From NCBI GenBank assembly GCA_028455995.1, contig JABELC010000004.1, positions 1,674,001 through 1,738,000 on the forward strand: 64,000 bases of DNA, written 5' to 3'. Numbering within the stretch: position 1 is the first letter of the stretch; every line of letters begins with the position of its first letter. The notes beneath the pieces were generated by a model, which searched no databases, was not told the origin of the DNA, and worked only from the letters and a program-made list of their open reading frames with translations. This document shows positions 24,601 through 37,699 of this stretch, one piece after another. The position numbers and the translations under genes are program-made. This DNA comes from Scleromitrula shiraiana. Taxonomy: Eukaryota > Ascomycota > Leotiomycetes > Helotiales > Sclerotiniaceae.

Positions 24601-25553
24601 CTTGAAATTGATGAATGACAAGTAAGCTTACCAGTATTAGTAGTAAGCTAATGCAATGTTATTCACATGGATTATAACAATTTAACCTTGTTAATTCAAC
24701 CGCCGAAACTTTTAATTCTTTAACTGGTACTAGTATGTATATTATTATGGTATGGATATTATTATGGTATGGATATTATTAATATTCATGAGGGTTGATC
24801 TCATACATGGAAAGGGAAAGTTGCGGAGAAAGAAACTATAGACATCACATACATAACGGATACATACAACATACAACATACAACATACACATACTGACCG
24901 CGGTACATACATTATTATAATAGTTATTGTATCCATATACACACACAGACACATAGACACATACACACACACCCACATCCATATTTTCAATCCCATCATC
25001 ACCTTTTCAATTCAAAAACTTTGTGATACGGAAGTACAAGAGTGTGGATTTTCCCGCTTTTACTTTTACTTTCACTTTCACTTTCACTTTCACGACATGA
25101 TTGATGAAGTTGATGAAATTTTGTTGTTGAATTAATTCATCCATCTATCCATCCATCTATCCATCTATCCATCCATCCATCAACTACGAAGTATTCTTTC
25201 TATACTATTACTACTCTTTAATGTTAAGACGATATATTATTATCTAATATCTCTATATATACCCAAATTCAATCTATACATACCGCTTTCATAAGATCTT
25301 GCTGGTCGAGATTAAGAGAAAGATAATAACGATATACATATATCTATCTACACATACACCCAGACGAGATATTCTACGAAAAAACAATAAAAATAAAAAT
25401 AAACGATTAATCGAACAAATATTCAATTAATAAATATATGAATGACGAAGAAGGATCAATAATATATTTCTATTTCTCATCTCACCTACCACAAACCTCA
25501 ATATCATTACCCCTCAACCGATCTCATAAAATCCTTCCTACAAATCCTACAAT
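21692..25553. other. Very long intergenic region
   Basis: About 3.9 kb with no supported gene. An ORF at 22668-22943 lacks an ATG and shows no domain. Simple repeats include GATAT units at about 24028-24050, three copies of CTAGTTGTCA(C/A)TG at 24370-24411, ACATACA units at 24865-24892, CTTTCA units at 25070-25095 and CATC/TATC units at 25140-25180. The last 500 bp are likely promoter and leader of the membrane-protein gene at 25554. Confidence 0.5.
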
Positions 25554-26611
25554 ATGCGACCATCAATAATATTGGCACCGAGTCTTTTCTTCATCACATC
25601 ATTCATTCATCCTATAACCGCATTAAAAGCATTATCAGATTCACCATGTGCGATAAAATGTGGGAATGTATTAGGAGGAACGACAGGGTCTGATGATATC
25701 GTATGTTCAGATAGTAATTATGGAAGTTCAATTGGTACAACTTTCCAAAGTTGTGTGGGATGCCAATTATCAAGTTCATATGTTGATACTGCTGCCAATG
25801 AAACCGATTTACAATGGGGTTTATGTTAGTATATTTCTTTTCCGAAAGAATTAATTGATTGGGTAATCCGAAACTAACATGATTCATTGAATAGATAATC
25901 TAAGATACGCAATGAGTTATTGTCTATGGGGTTACCCCAATAATACAGACATCGAAGATACACCATGTACGACATCCCTTGCATGCGCAAGTTATAAAAA
26001 CTCAATCGAATATGGTAATCTATCTACAACAACCACCGAATATGGCTACTGTTCAGACGTCAGCGATTATTACATAACAAGTTGTCAAAACTGTTTAAAA
26101 CTATCCACAGCAACATATTACCTAAACAATTTCTTAACCCTCCTCTACGGAGCCTGTGATCAAAAACCCGCTCCTGGAAGTACCCTCTCCTTCGAAGGCT
26201 CCCCCTTCTCAACCACAGCCCTCAACATGACATCACCCACACCCTCCTCCGTCCCCAGAATAGCCTACAGCGGACTCTCCCTCAACGCTCGAATTGGCAT
26301 CGCAGTCGGCGTAATAGTATTCTTCCTCTTCCTAAGTGGTTTCCTAATCATCTGTCTCGGACGACGTCGTCGTCGTCGCGCTCTCCGAGAACATCAACTC
26401 AACTCCGGATATGCCGCTTGGAAAGATGCCCAGCATGTTGATGGATTGGGAGGACATGTCCCCGTCGATGTCGCACAGGTTCAGAGCGCTTCGTCGAACA
26501 TGTCCGCTTCGTTTTTCGATAGTCCGAATTCGCAACAGCCGTTAAATCCGGGGTATTGGGGTCAGGTGCAACCGCATTCTTCGCATAGTAATTTGAATGG
26601 TAATGCTATGC

Positions 26612-26680
<69 letters not shown>

Positions 26681-27105
26681 ATGGTCCCGCAATAATGACA
26701 CCCATGGATCAAAGTCCCGTGACCACAGTGGGCGAAAAGGTCTACCTAAGTCCATACAGTAGTCAATTTAGCAGTCCAGCCACCGCATCAACAGATGGAC
26801 CGATGGGGAGATCGCCAAATGGTGATCAGTGGCCCATGGATCGGAAGAGTAGTTTTGCGAGTTTTGGGAGTGCGGGGAGTGTGGGGAGTGTGGGGATGGG
26901 GCTGGGAACGGGTGGGGGTAGTATGGCGGAGAAACTTAAGGCGAGGGAGAGGGAGAGGAAGAAGAGAGAAGAGGCGGAACGGGAGAGAGAGATGGGTGGT
27001 GAGAGGATCGAATTGCAGAATGTGGCGCCTGTGTTGCAGCATCCGGGGAATGGGAGGACGAGGGGCATGAATTCGTTGGATGCTAGGAGGGGTGAGGCTA
27101 TTTAG
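25554..27105 (+). CDS. Single-pass membrane protein with Cys-rich ectodomain and Met-Gly repeat tail
   Basis: Exons 25554-25824 and 25895-27105 give 493 residues. Residues 1-23 are a signal peptide (MRPSIILAPSLFFITSFIHP and on). The ectodomain is Cys-rich (DSPCAIKCGN, IVCSD, FQSCVGCQL, MSYCLWGY, EYGYCSDVS, TSCQNCLKL, YGACDQ) and has several N-glycosylation sequons. A transmembrane helix at about 224-245 is followed by an Arg6 stop-transfer signal. The cytoplasmic tail carries an (MG)n run at about 330-352, Ser/Gly-rich sequence and a charged helix near EKLKARERERKKREEAERER. I know no function. The layout resembles fungal wall or surface sensors. A paralog with the same ectodomain pattern lies convergently at 28971-30805. 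Confidence 0.82.
26613..26679. repeat. (GGTATG)n hexanucleotide repeat in coding sequence
   Basis: About eleven GGTATG units encode the Met-Gly run in the cytoplasmic tail. Because units are 6 nt, slippage changes the length by two residues without a frameshift. Confidence 0.95.
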
Positions 27106-28970
27106 GTGGTGGGGATGTGTCTGGTGAATGGATGATAGTTTCGTTTCGCTTCTTGTATCTCTTTTCTTTTTCTTCCTTCTCTATATCTTTTCTTTTTTGT
27201 TGCCGCCTTTCATTGTCGGTTATGAATGAGTAAGGCTCGGGGGTTCTTTCTTATATATGATACCATATTAGCGGGTGTACGGATGGATGGATAGGCGGAC
27301 GAGGTATATGAATCGAAAGGAATATACGTAACATAGTATCTCACCTCATCACTTTGGATATATATATATATATATATATATATAGATAGCTAGATAAATA
27401 GATACAAACTCAATAAAAAGCAAAAGCAAAAGCAAAAGCAAAAGAAAAAAACAACGACACCCGAATCTTATATCAAATCCATCCACCAAATCTACAAACA
27501 ACAACAAACATCCCCACATTCGAAATATCGCGCTATTACCACAGTGACACGGTATATTTACTGTGGTTACACAGCAAGCTTTTCATTCATCCATCCATCC
27601 ATTCATTCATTCATTCATTCCTTACACACACACACACACGGCGATATTGACAGGACAGAGAGAATCAACAATCGATATCCAATCAATCTGCCAGTATTTG
27701 CATGAGATGATTGAGGAATTTGAAATGATATCTCTTTCATTCTTTCTATTCTATTTGGATTTTTTTTTTTTTTAGGTCTATTTATGTATGTATGTATGTA
27801 TGGAGATATCTATTTTTGTTTTTGGGTTGAGATGTATGTATGGTTTTTGTGGATTATTGGGGTGGGTTGCTTGCATTGTAGTTGAAAAAGAAGAAGAAGA
27901 AGAAGGTGCCGACATCTATATTACAAGGTAAAGCGCGGGGGGAGCGCTTAACACCCACACACAGCATAGGTAAAACCACAGAGAGAGCATCTTATCCAAT
28001 ACATTTGGATGAATGGGAAAATATTCTATACAACCTACTCATAGACTCTGGATTTGGATTTGGATTATATATAGAAATAACCAAGCAAATCATGTATTCC
28101 TGTACGACCAGTCACATCGAATAATTTCTCCAGTCTATTGTATTCCAACCTATACCATTACCATTTTGTTTTCGGTGTTGTTCGAGTCGTATGATCTACA
28201 GTGTGTATTAATTCATCTATGCATGATCATTATCATTATCATCATCATCATCATCATCATATCATTATCATTCATTCGCCTCGATCTCCTCGCCCCCCGC
28301 CTCCTCCTTTTTTCCATCTTTGTTAAACCATGCATACATACATACATACATACATACATACATCTCTTTTCCACTCCTCTTTTTTCCTCACCCACACCAA
28401 TCAATCATCCGCACTACAGTGTATTCCCTAGTTCTGATACATTACATGGCTATGATTTAGAGTCGAAGAAAAGAAAAGAAAAAATGGGAAAGAATTGTCT
28501 CAAGGTTTTTCATGATATGTATGTAAGTATGTATGTATTTGATTAGGGAATCGGGATGGCGATTTAGATTTAGATAGATGGATAGGTAGGTATCCAGAAT
28601 ATAAGAAATAGACACTGATATCAATTATATACTTGCCAATAGTAAAGCATTAGTTTAAAACTTACTACATCATGCACCAAGTTAATTATTCGCATTAGAT
28701 GGTATCTATCTACGAGTACTGAGTAGATACAATAGAGTTCGTTAATTAATTGGAATTTATTGATGTACTGTAAAGAAGTAAGGAGAAAGCCAGTTCCTAC
28801 CACTCTCTCTTCCACACACACATACAAACATATATATAGACCCACGCTCTTAAAACCCGATAACAACCCAATATCGAAGAAGAAAATGAAGGACAAAAAA
28901 GAAAAGGGGTATCAATTATCCATCATTCATCCACATCATGCCTATCATCCCTCATCCAAATCAACAAGTT
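27106..28970. other. Microsatellite-rich convergent spacer
   Basis: Spacer between the two convergent paralogs. It contains (TA)n at about 27360-27383, AAAGCA units at 27418-27443, CATC/ATTC units at 27588-27620, TATG units at 27785-27800, ATC units at 28229-28260 and CATA units at 28331-28362. ORFs in it are repeat products. Both 3' untranslated regions must lie here. Confidence 0.6.
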
Positions 28971-30805
28971 TCAAAAACTCCCCGGCCATTGTTCTGACGC
29001 TGGACTATAACCATCATCATCATTTCGTCGTTGTTCTATTTGCCGACCCTTGGCATCGTACACCCTTCTGCGGCCATTCCTATTCCCATCACCTTCTTGT
29101 CTTGCAAAACCATCATGCGCTCTCTCCCTTCCATTAAACTTCCTATTCGCATCTCCACTCTTTTTCTTATAATGACTTAATCCTAGATGTGGAAGATAAG
29201 TATGTAAACTTTCTCTTCCTTTTCTTTGTTTTTGTTGTTTCTCTTGTCTCGAAGGAGCCTGTGATTTCTCGTTATTGTTATAACCATAACTGATATCATT
29301 CTGCTTGATTTTAGAAACTGGTGCCGGTTGGGTTTTACGGCTATATGTATATCCATAACCATCCAGATCGGAATCTGAAATCGGATTCGTGATGCCTGTT
29401 TTTTGGCCCATATAAACAGGAGGAGGTGATGGTGGTGGCGCCATCATATTCGTAGTTGGGGGAAAATATCTTGACCCCGTATTGACATCTCCATTCCTCT
29501 CTTCCGGAAATCCAGTTCCCGCAGATAAATTCCCACTCTCATCCCCATACTCATAACCATATCGGTCACGCTTCCAATCACCCCACAAATACCCATTCGC
29601 ATTCTTATCCCTCCCTGCCAAACCCCTAGAACCAGAGCCAGGTATTGGAGGAGCAACCAGAGAAATCGTCCTGCCCAATTCTTTTTCTCGTCCCCAGGGG
29701 ATAAGCTCATTAGGACCCGTGATGTTACTCGCTCCCCATCTCTCATCTAAGTCATCTCCCTTTCCTTTCCCCGCGTCCGGCTTTCCACCCACTTTACTTT
29801 TACTTTTACTCTTTCTCTGTACCCATCGTCCCAATCTTCTCCTATTCCAACATAGATTTCCTATGGTTATGATGGAAATCAATAACAGGATCCCGAGTCC
29901 GATGCTAAGAGCTATGATTTCTGTTTTTGAGACTGTGGGCGATGAGGAAGAGGTGGTGGAACTTTGATTATAGTTGTAGTTGGGATATTCTTCTTGTATT
30001 GTAGGGGATGAGAAAACGGATGATGAGAGGCCGATTAGGGTTCCAGGAGGGGATTGTTGGTGGCAGGCTGCGTGAAGAGCGACGATATCTTTTGAGATGG
30101 ATCAGTGAGTGAAATGGATAGGGAGTCATTAATAGAAAGAAACAAAAGAATATAACATACAATTTGAAAGATACGAAGTAGATTTATCTCCATCAGAGGT
30201 ATTCTCACTCAAGCAAGCCCCACAAGTATTCGAATTCTCACTCAATATAGCATCATAATCGGTGCCGCAATAACTGTATGCAGTTTCATTGGATGGAATG
30301 AAATTACCAGTTCTGAGAGCTTGGGTAAGGGAAGTGCAAGAGTTGGAGGTGGGACATGGGGATGAAGGGGGAATGGGGGAGTATGGGGTGCTGAAGTTGG
30401 TGAGGCAGGTTGAGAGGGCGTAACGGATGTTGTCTGTTCAAATATGTAAGTATGGATGTATGTGGGAATTATGTATTGACAATTGGTAGACAGAGAAGAC
30501 GAGGAGGAAGATGAAGGATAAAAGTTAAGGGAAACAAAACAAAACATACAAATAAACCACCACTGATCATTTTCTCCCCGATTCGTCGCAGTACTCAACT
30601 GTAAACATTCAACACAAGATTTGAAATGTCGTCCCGCAACCGTAGTATTATAATGATCATCTCTACAAACTATTTCGCTTCCATCGATAGTATTGCTGTT
30701 ATTGCATAAAGACGCGCATGGAGAATCTGGTGTAACTCTTAATGCGAACGCGATATTGATATTGATGATGAAAAGAAGAAGGAACATCATTAATGATCGA
30801 GCCAT
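28971..30805 (-). CDS. Single-pass membrane protein, paralog of the 25.5-kb gene
   Basis: Exons 30805-30550, 30433-30161 and 30088-28971 give 548 residues; all junctions are phase 1. A signal peptide (MARSLMMFLLLFIININIAF) precedes a Cys-rich ectodomain that lines up with the 25.5-kb gene: DSPCASLCNN, IVCRDDHY, FKSCVECLQLS, YNIRYALSTC, TAYSYCGTD and NTCGACL. The stretch IVALHAACHQQSPPGTLIG matches LTLLYGACDQKPAPGSTLS of the other gene. A transmembrane helix lies at about 234-253. The cytoplasmic tail is long, basic and rich in Tyr, Gly and Arg, and it is unrelated to the paralog's tail. The first intron is at the matching position (after QWWF/QWGL) in both genes, which supports duplication. 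Function unknown; extracellular sensing or wall attachment is inference. Confidence 0.82.
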
Positions 30806-32449
30806 TACTTTTTGTTAGAATGGAAAATGACATATAAAGATCTATATATATATATATATATATATTTGGAGAAGAAGAGTTTTGAACCCATCAATGGATG
30901 GATGACATGGCAAGATCTAAAGTCTTGCTTGAGATATGGGGTTGATACTTGGAGATTTGCGCTTTTTAGTGGGACGAAAAATATTCAGTACTATCTAATA
31001 ATTATGAAACTTTTCATCCAAGGAAACAAGTAGAGCAGAACAAAACAAAACATGAGATAATGATATGTTTAAAGCCACGCGCACAAACATTTCCTGGACA
31101 TTCTAATTCCAGCATCCGCTACCTATGGCCGCCGTACATAGGTGGGGATAGCCGCTTTGCTAAAGGATACACAAGCAGGCAGGTACATTTTTATTGGATT
31201 GAACTTGATTGGAATACTAGGGAAGTAGGGATCCGTATGTAGGTATAGTTGCACTATATTTCATGTTGCCCTCTACTTCCACCATAGATTGCGTAAAAGT
31301 GCAGCCATGGTACCACACAGTCGGTACGCAATATAAATTTTTGAGAGCATTTCGAGATGATATCCAATGGATGATGGTTCTCACTGCATTCGAAATGCAC
31401 CTACGGCATTGTACCACTCGGCTAGCTTTTACATTCCCCCATATCCTAGTACCTACATGTAAGATTCCGAAAAGGGTAATCTATGTAGCTTGAAACGGGC
31501 CTAATGAATTTAGGCAAATATATACTCAGTAAAATATCAAGTTTTGATAGCATAACTCAACTACCGAAGACAATTGTTGGTGATTGTTTTCATCTACTTG
31601 CAGAAAATAACTGTTAGCATCAACGACCTCTAGAGACGTTGTTTGCCATCAAAAGATGTATGCAAATAGGGTCACAATGGATAATACCCAGTGATCAGAG
31701 CATGACTGCATGCATAATACATATGTCTTAAGAATAACCTAGCCAGTCGGACGTTTTCTGAAGAAGCTATAAGCGCTTTAACATTAAGATTCCTGGTCTG
31801 GGAGAAAAGCTGATCATTGAATTCCGTAAATACCGTAAGTCAGGACTCGCATGCTATTGCTCCCCGCAGTCCCCGAATTGAATATGGGTAGTCAGAGGTG
31901 GAGTGGTTAAGGATGTTTCGAGTCCAATCTGTGATCATGAGATGTATAGCGATTGCAACATAGTATTCTTCGTGAATGGATTGATTGATATGTTGTGGTC
32001 AAAGATTGTAAAGATCGCCCGAGCTTTTAGTGGCTAGGTGGCTATCAAGATATTGATTAGTCATAGCTGAAATCGATGAAGTCGCCCCGTGAATCTAGTG
32101 CAGCAGTAGCACAATTCCTACTCCTACACGCCACTTTGAGCATTTTGTCGTTGAAGAGTAAATTTCATTTTCCATGCAAAATTCAAAAATACAAAAATCA
32201 TCAAATGTCGCACTGAGACGTGACCAACAATATCACGTGTAATGATAGTCGCGTCCCCCCCTCCCTGCCACCTTCTCTCCATACTCCACCAAGCTATTTG
32301 CATAGCGAAAAACATAAAAGAGACGGAGAGGGATGAATCGGCGGACAAAAGAATCTTGAGGTTTTATATATCATCTACTGATGAATAAACATCCTGCGTA
32401 AGTCAAATTTTCATTAAAGCTAAAGTTTCTATTCACACTTATGATATCC
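30806..32449. other. Intergenic region with no gene
   Basis: A (TA)n tract lies at about 30842-30866. No coding frame of gene-like quality was seen on either strand. It marks the left edge of the decayed stretch. Confidence 0.5.
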
Positions 32450-35400
32450 ATCGATTTCTAATGCCATGTGTTCGACAAATTTCCATTCTGATTTGTAGAA
32501 CTGTTCGATAATCGTGCGATCGCTGTCGCATTGAACAGAGTCGCCCTGTGTGCGTCACGTGTATTGTTGGATGCCAGCCACCCTGGACCTGTTCCATTCC
32601 TCAACTGCGATGCATTGAAGGTTCCCGAGGTTGTGATATTGACATAGAATGGCGAAGGTCTGGATTCTAACAGTAATCGCGTATCACTGATGGTAGCTGT
32701 TGAATAAGCGTAAAGCTCGATCAAAATGCATCCTCGTTGCCCCGGAGGCATGAGAACATATCCTCCACCATAGCTCGTCGTTTTCTCGCCCTCTTCATCG
32801 GTGCAAAAAAGTCTGTGTTTCAGCCCTCAAGATATTTCTCCGAGTTTTCATTGAACGGAAAATTTTGCTCAGTGCCACATCCTGATTGACGAGGGCCCAA
32901 TTCGCTGCAGCAATCACAGTGTACCCTGAAGTTTGACGTTGAAAATATCAATAATCGTTCAAGTACTGACAGCGGATGAGCGGGAAAGGAATGTTACGCT
33001 TACCATTTGATTCGTATCCCTCGACGAACCCAAAAGTGTTACCGGGGCTTAACATGTAGTTGTTGTTACAAAAAGAGCCAACTACAACTACAGCATCTTC
33101 TCCCGTGAATGGCACGTAATTTCCATCCGAACTGCTATAGCAATACGCGCTGCCTACGTTTTCAGCTGAATCTGTTGGATAATAAATGGATGAGGTTGGA
33201 GAAGCTGTTGAAGAGACTGTGCAACTTGGAATGCTGTGACACGAGGGGGAAAGTCCAACGTAGGTACATACTGAACAAATACTCGACTGTGTGGTCGTTA
33301 TTGTTTGGATTGGTGCAGAGGTGGTGAGACTGGGTAAGGTTGTGTAGGCGCAGCTATTTGCTGGAGTGACGCTGGTATCAACGGATTCAAAGAAAGTCGA
33401 GCCAGAGCATGCGCAGTAGGGTGAAGTAACCCCTTGATCAGGGTCCTCGTTATTGTGTGTACATGGGATGAAAGGCTTCGTTGTTGGAGCAGCTGTCATT
33501 GCTCCCCATCTGGAGGCATCTCAAAGACTTTGGTAGCTGCCTGATCCGGTGTTGGCCATGCCCAATCTCCAAGTGTAATCGAAACGGTTGAAAATTGTTC
33601 ACTGGTTGTGACAGTTTTTACAGTTGTTGATCCCTATGCTGTGCAGCCCTCAGTGGTTTCACAGAAGGTCTTGGGAAATGTTAGTATGTGGATCACGAAA
33701 TAAAACACTACCGTTCGCATCCACAATCAAAACATCTCTCGAATCTCGGTGTAATTGGTTGTAAAGCTTACCTCTGTCGTTATTCCATATGTTGATGCAC
33801 CCGCAGGCACAGAGCTTTTTACAAACTCAGTGCAAATCGTTGCAGTCAGGGTCGTCTCGCAATCATCGGCTTCTGTATCATCATTTCCACTACTGCCCGA
33901 GCAGCCAAACACTCCGCAGCCAGGAGGCAGATATCTAAATATGCCACAAGGGTGGCAACCAAAGATTCCACATCTATGGTCGCAACCAAACAAGCACTTA
34001 GTTGATCCACAAAAGGGACCTACACACGATGATGTAGATCCTTTACTACTATAATGTACTGTTTTGCTTGACTTTCCATTGGATGATGAATCTAGTGGTG
34101 GTGTTGTGATGGAGACGGTTGGTTGCGGTTGGAAAGTTACTGAATGTGAAGATGTTGGAAAGGTTGGTGGAAGGAACGTTGTTGAACTTGAACCGGCCGA
34201 GATGCCGCTATTTGAAGTCAAAGATGCGGTAGTAATGCTAACATCCGTACTCGGAAGAATTAGTATCATTTGGGGGGGCGGGGGGGCGGGGCATCACGCT
34301 TTGCTTGGGAATTAAGATGGCCTCAGATGGATCTCTGGCACTCACACTCACTTGCCAGAAACTAATTATGGATGTTGTGAAGACGGGTATAGTAATGATC
34401 GTCGTTTTGATTACGACAACGCCATTTGCCGAAGACCAAACAGACGTTGTCAATGGTGGCCAAGTGATTGTTAACGCCGATTCTAAGGTGAAAGGTGGAA
34501 AGACAATTGTGCAGCAGGGCGGGGGGGGGTAGCAGGCCACTTCTGGAGTGGGCCCCGCAAATCGTCCCATTGTTTGCTTCCTCACACGTCCCATCTGTTG
34601 TCACAGGTTCTGATGGCACAGTACCACTATAATATCACAATCATTAGGAGGCTTGTTTGGATGGAGACTTTCGAGCTTCAAATCCGTCTCGAGACATACC
34701 TGCCAGTTCCAGAGTTAAAATCGACGGTCCATAGCATTGCACCCCCAAAGCAGAGACTATCTGCCTATGTAGTTTTTAACGCAATGATCTCAGCATCGTC
34801 ATATCCTATCCATTGATCTCCCAAGGTGATTTTCTTCATCATTGAAGCACTCAATAATTGAGGAACCAGAGAGTACTGCGCGATAATGGCTTCGATCTCG
34901 ACCAAGGACATCACGCCTATATAATAGATCAGTGCTTTTTCTTAAAAGAAAATTACTAATCAACTTGGTTCTTTCAAAGAGCGCCAGATTTGTCTACGAA
35001 TAAACGTACCTGCATAATTAGTACACGGTCCAGAATCACTTGGACCGGAAAATGAGCACAAAAGTTGATTACAAGCAGGGTTGCTAAGGGTGTATCCTCT
35101 ACCATAGAGAGCGAGGCCGATATTGAGTTTGCTTGGGGTTTGAGTTCAAACCATCAAACCACAAAGGTAATGTATCATTATAGATTTCACGTATATCGGT
35201 CTGTCCACGCACAAGGGCTCCCAGAGTAGCAATATAGGAGTTCCAGTACCCGTGGAGATCATAGCTCATGCATCCAAACCAATCGACGTACGATTCCATA
35301 GCTATGGCATCAAACCATCGTAAGTACCAATAGTCTGGTGCTAAGGTCAGGCTGATACCAAATGTTGTTCCATGTACATTCAACTGATTAAGCAATGTTT

Positions 35401-36827
35401 AAAGACATGAATACTACACAGAATGAAACCTCGAAATGCTCGGAGTTGGCGGTCTGCAAGCTACATCCAAAATAGAACGTAAAAACGATTTGAGAAAAGT
35501 CACCTACAAAGGCAGCTCTCATTTCCTTGATCAACTCAACATAGTTCTCGGTATCAGCTCGCTTCCCGCCACGTTCGGGTGCCGCTGGGTATTCCCAATC
35601 AATATCGACACCCTGGAACCCATATTGATCCGTAAAGCTTTTGAGAGAAGTAATAAATGCTGCACGATTCGCTGGATTTGAAATAAGGTTGCTCCTGATT
35701 CTAATATCAATAAAACGAGTTATAGTTTAAAGAGGGTGGGATAATCATGTAGTGTGAGTTGGACCAATGTCACTAAAGTCAAAGCCGCCGATTGCTATCC
35801 CAGTTTCTAGGGATGGTCCCTGAAGAGCCGTGAACTATGTATAGATGGTGACATCTGCAGGATCTGCTGGAATGACCTCGAAGCTATTGGGATCTCAGCA
35901 AAAGCAAAATACAAATGAGTGTACCCATCAAGGACAATCTGGCTTGGGGAGACACGATTGCAAAGCGGTCACGTGTATTTGATGCCTGATAGTAGCCAAT
36001 CGAACGACCACTAGTGCTGCTAGATCCTGCAGCACATGATGGCGGTGGAATGATTTCGCGCAGGCCGAATCCGTCTTGACAAAGTGCTAATCCATTGGGA
36101 TCAATATCACCACAATGTGCTTCGTCGGTCTAAACAGTGAGTCCTATCGTCAGCTTTATTTCCGGATGTCGCTGGTCTAGAAAGTGGGGGAAATACTCCA
36201 CTATAGGCAAGATGATGTTAGTACTTTCTTGTACTATTATCTGGCATTGGGAGCTACTTACCACCATCCATAGAAGGAACAACAAATATTCATGCCACAT
36301 GGTATTGTACCATCAAGATCGCTGTATCGTCCACACATCGCCAGAGCATCGCAATTTGACGTACAATTACCACTACCACACTACGTAGGGCCGTACCCAC
36401 AGGTCCCGGCAGTACTACAACAGCCAAAGTCACAGTTTCATCAGTCTCTAGTAGATATCTCGTATACAGCGAAATAAACCTATCTAGGAAGGTCGAAGAT
36501 AATAGTATGAGCTGAAATAAAAGATTACCTTCCGTCCGCACATGGATTTCCTACGGCGCATTGCTCTGCGTCTCGCTCGAAAAGAAAAGAATTATTAGAT
36601 ACTGATATATTTTCAGCAGCGTTAATGTATATAGCTGATAACTCAATGATTGGAATTGGAGGTGCAAGTTCTGGGTTTTGGTGGGCTGGGTTGCTGGGCG
36701 AATGCTGCTCTCGTGGATAGACTTGAACGCTCTCCACACATAGACTTGTGAAATCTCCTAGAAAAAACCATAGTAAGCATTCGAACAACAGCTGCAGTAT
36801 AAAACATTTGAATCGCCAATTCATCAA
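32450..36827 (-). pseudogene. Broken CBM18-GH18 chitinase of the killer-toxin-like fungal subgroup
   Basis: Recognisable blocks run in order on the minus strand. There is a signal/lead segment (36824), a chitin-binding CBM18 block near 36300-36420, and a GH18 catalytic block near 35100-36080 including VDIDWEYP (about 35590-35620) and DWFGCMSYDLHG. A glycine/cysteine-rich segment (CLFGCDHRCGIFGCHP) lies near 33900-34000, followed by a Thr/Ser-rich C-terminal region down to about 32450. Such multi-domain chitinases resemble the alpha subunit of yeast killer toxins. The gene is dead: a TAG in the CBM18 block, a frameshift before VLDGYTHLYFAF, then a TAG and a TGA, a frameshift after LPLWFDGL, and a TAG before ADSLCFGG. 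The catalytic D-x-D-x-E residues survive. Boundaries are approximate. Confidence 0.85.
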
Positions 36828-37699
36828 CGTTGGCGGAACTTCTTGATACTTTCAAGAACTATTTTCTATTAGAAAGCCGCATTTCTATCATTTAACACCA
36901 ATCTTTGGACAATCACATCTCTTTGGTTCAAGTCATGTGGAACCTCATGTCGCGTCTGTTTGGCTTTCTCCATATTGGAATCGCTTCGGTGATGATATAT
37001 ACTTCCAGAAAGAGTCAATATGCTGAGATAGAACGCCAGCCGTCATTTATAGAAAAATTCAAATCTAACGGTAATGTTAAACTTAACCCCCATTACTGTT
37101 GCTGTTGCTTAGCAATATTTCGACTTTGAGTTATTCGTAACTTCCTTCCTTGGTATGAAAGATGAGCATCGGATATGAGACGTCTGAAGGAAGATTCATA
37201 TGTGCGTGCGTACATCCTACTTGGATATCCATCAGGCAATGTACTAATTGGTTCACCTTAATTACAGTGCAGATTCCAGTTTTATGGGTGTTTATACTTT
37301 AATTCCCCTAAAGAAAATGTTTTAGTTGCTTAATTTCAAACTAGATAACATTGATTATTCGAATGGAAAGCAATAAATCATTGAGTGCAACTCTTGTTCT
37401 TTGGATATCTACGATAATTTCGATATTATAGTAAATTTTCTAAGTAGGTATAAATCAACAATTCATCTGTATTCTGACTCTAAGAATTAGACTGCCCAAA
37501 GTCGAGTGTTTTTCACATGGGCACCATTATACGGTAACATTGCTGGCCCCCACTGGTGGCTTGAATTAATCTCCACTCCCCCTGTCCGGATATCCGTCAG
37601 AGTATTAGATGTGGAGCCCAACGGTTATCAGCCGCATATCAAGACACACGGCAGAACCAAACTGTCGGGATTCCTTGTCGTTTGTAATTAGCTAATCGT
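36828..37699. other. Intergenic region upstream of the chitinase pseudogene
   Basis: AT-rich; it should contain the former promoter of the pseudogene. No intact coding frame was seen. Confidence 0.4.

Noticed and set aside
28013..28546. 177-codon ORF
   Set aside because: It runs through ATC and CATA microsatellites and reads as poly-Ile and HTYIHTYI; not a gene.
33727..34594. Separate small genes within the chitinase region
   Set aside because: These frames are pieces of the broken chitinase C-terminal half; they line up in order with the upstream GH18 blocks.
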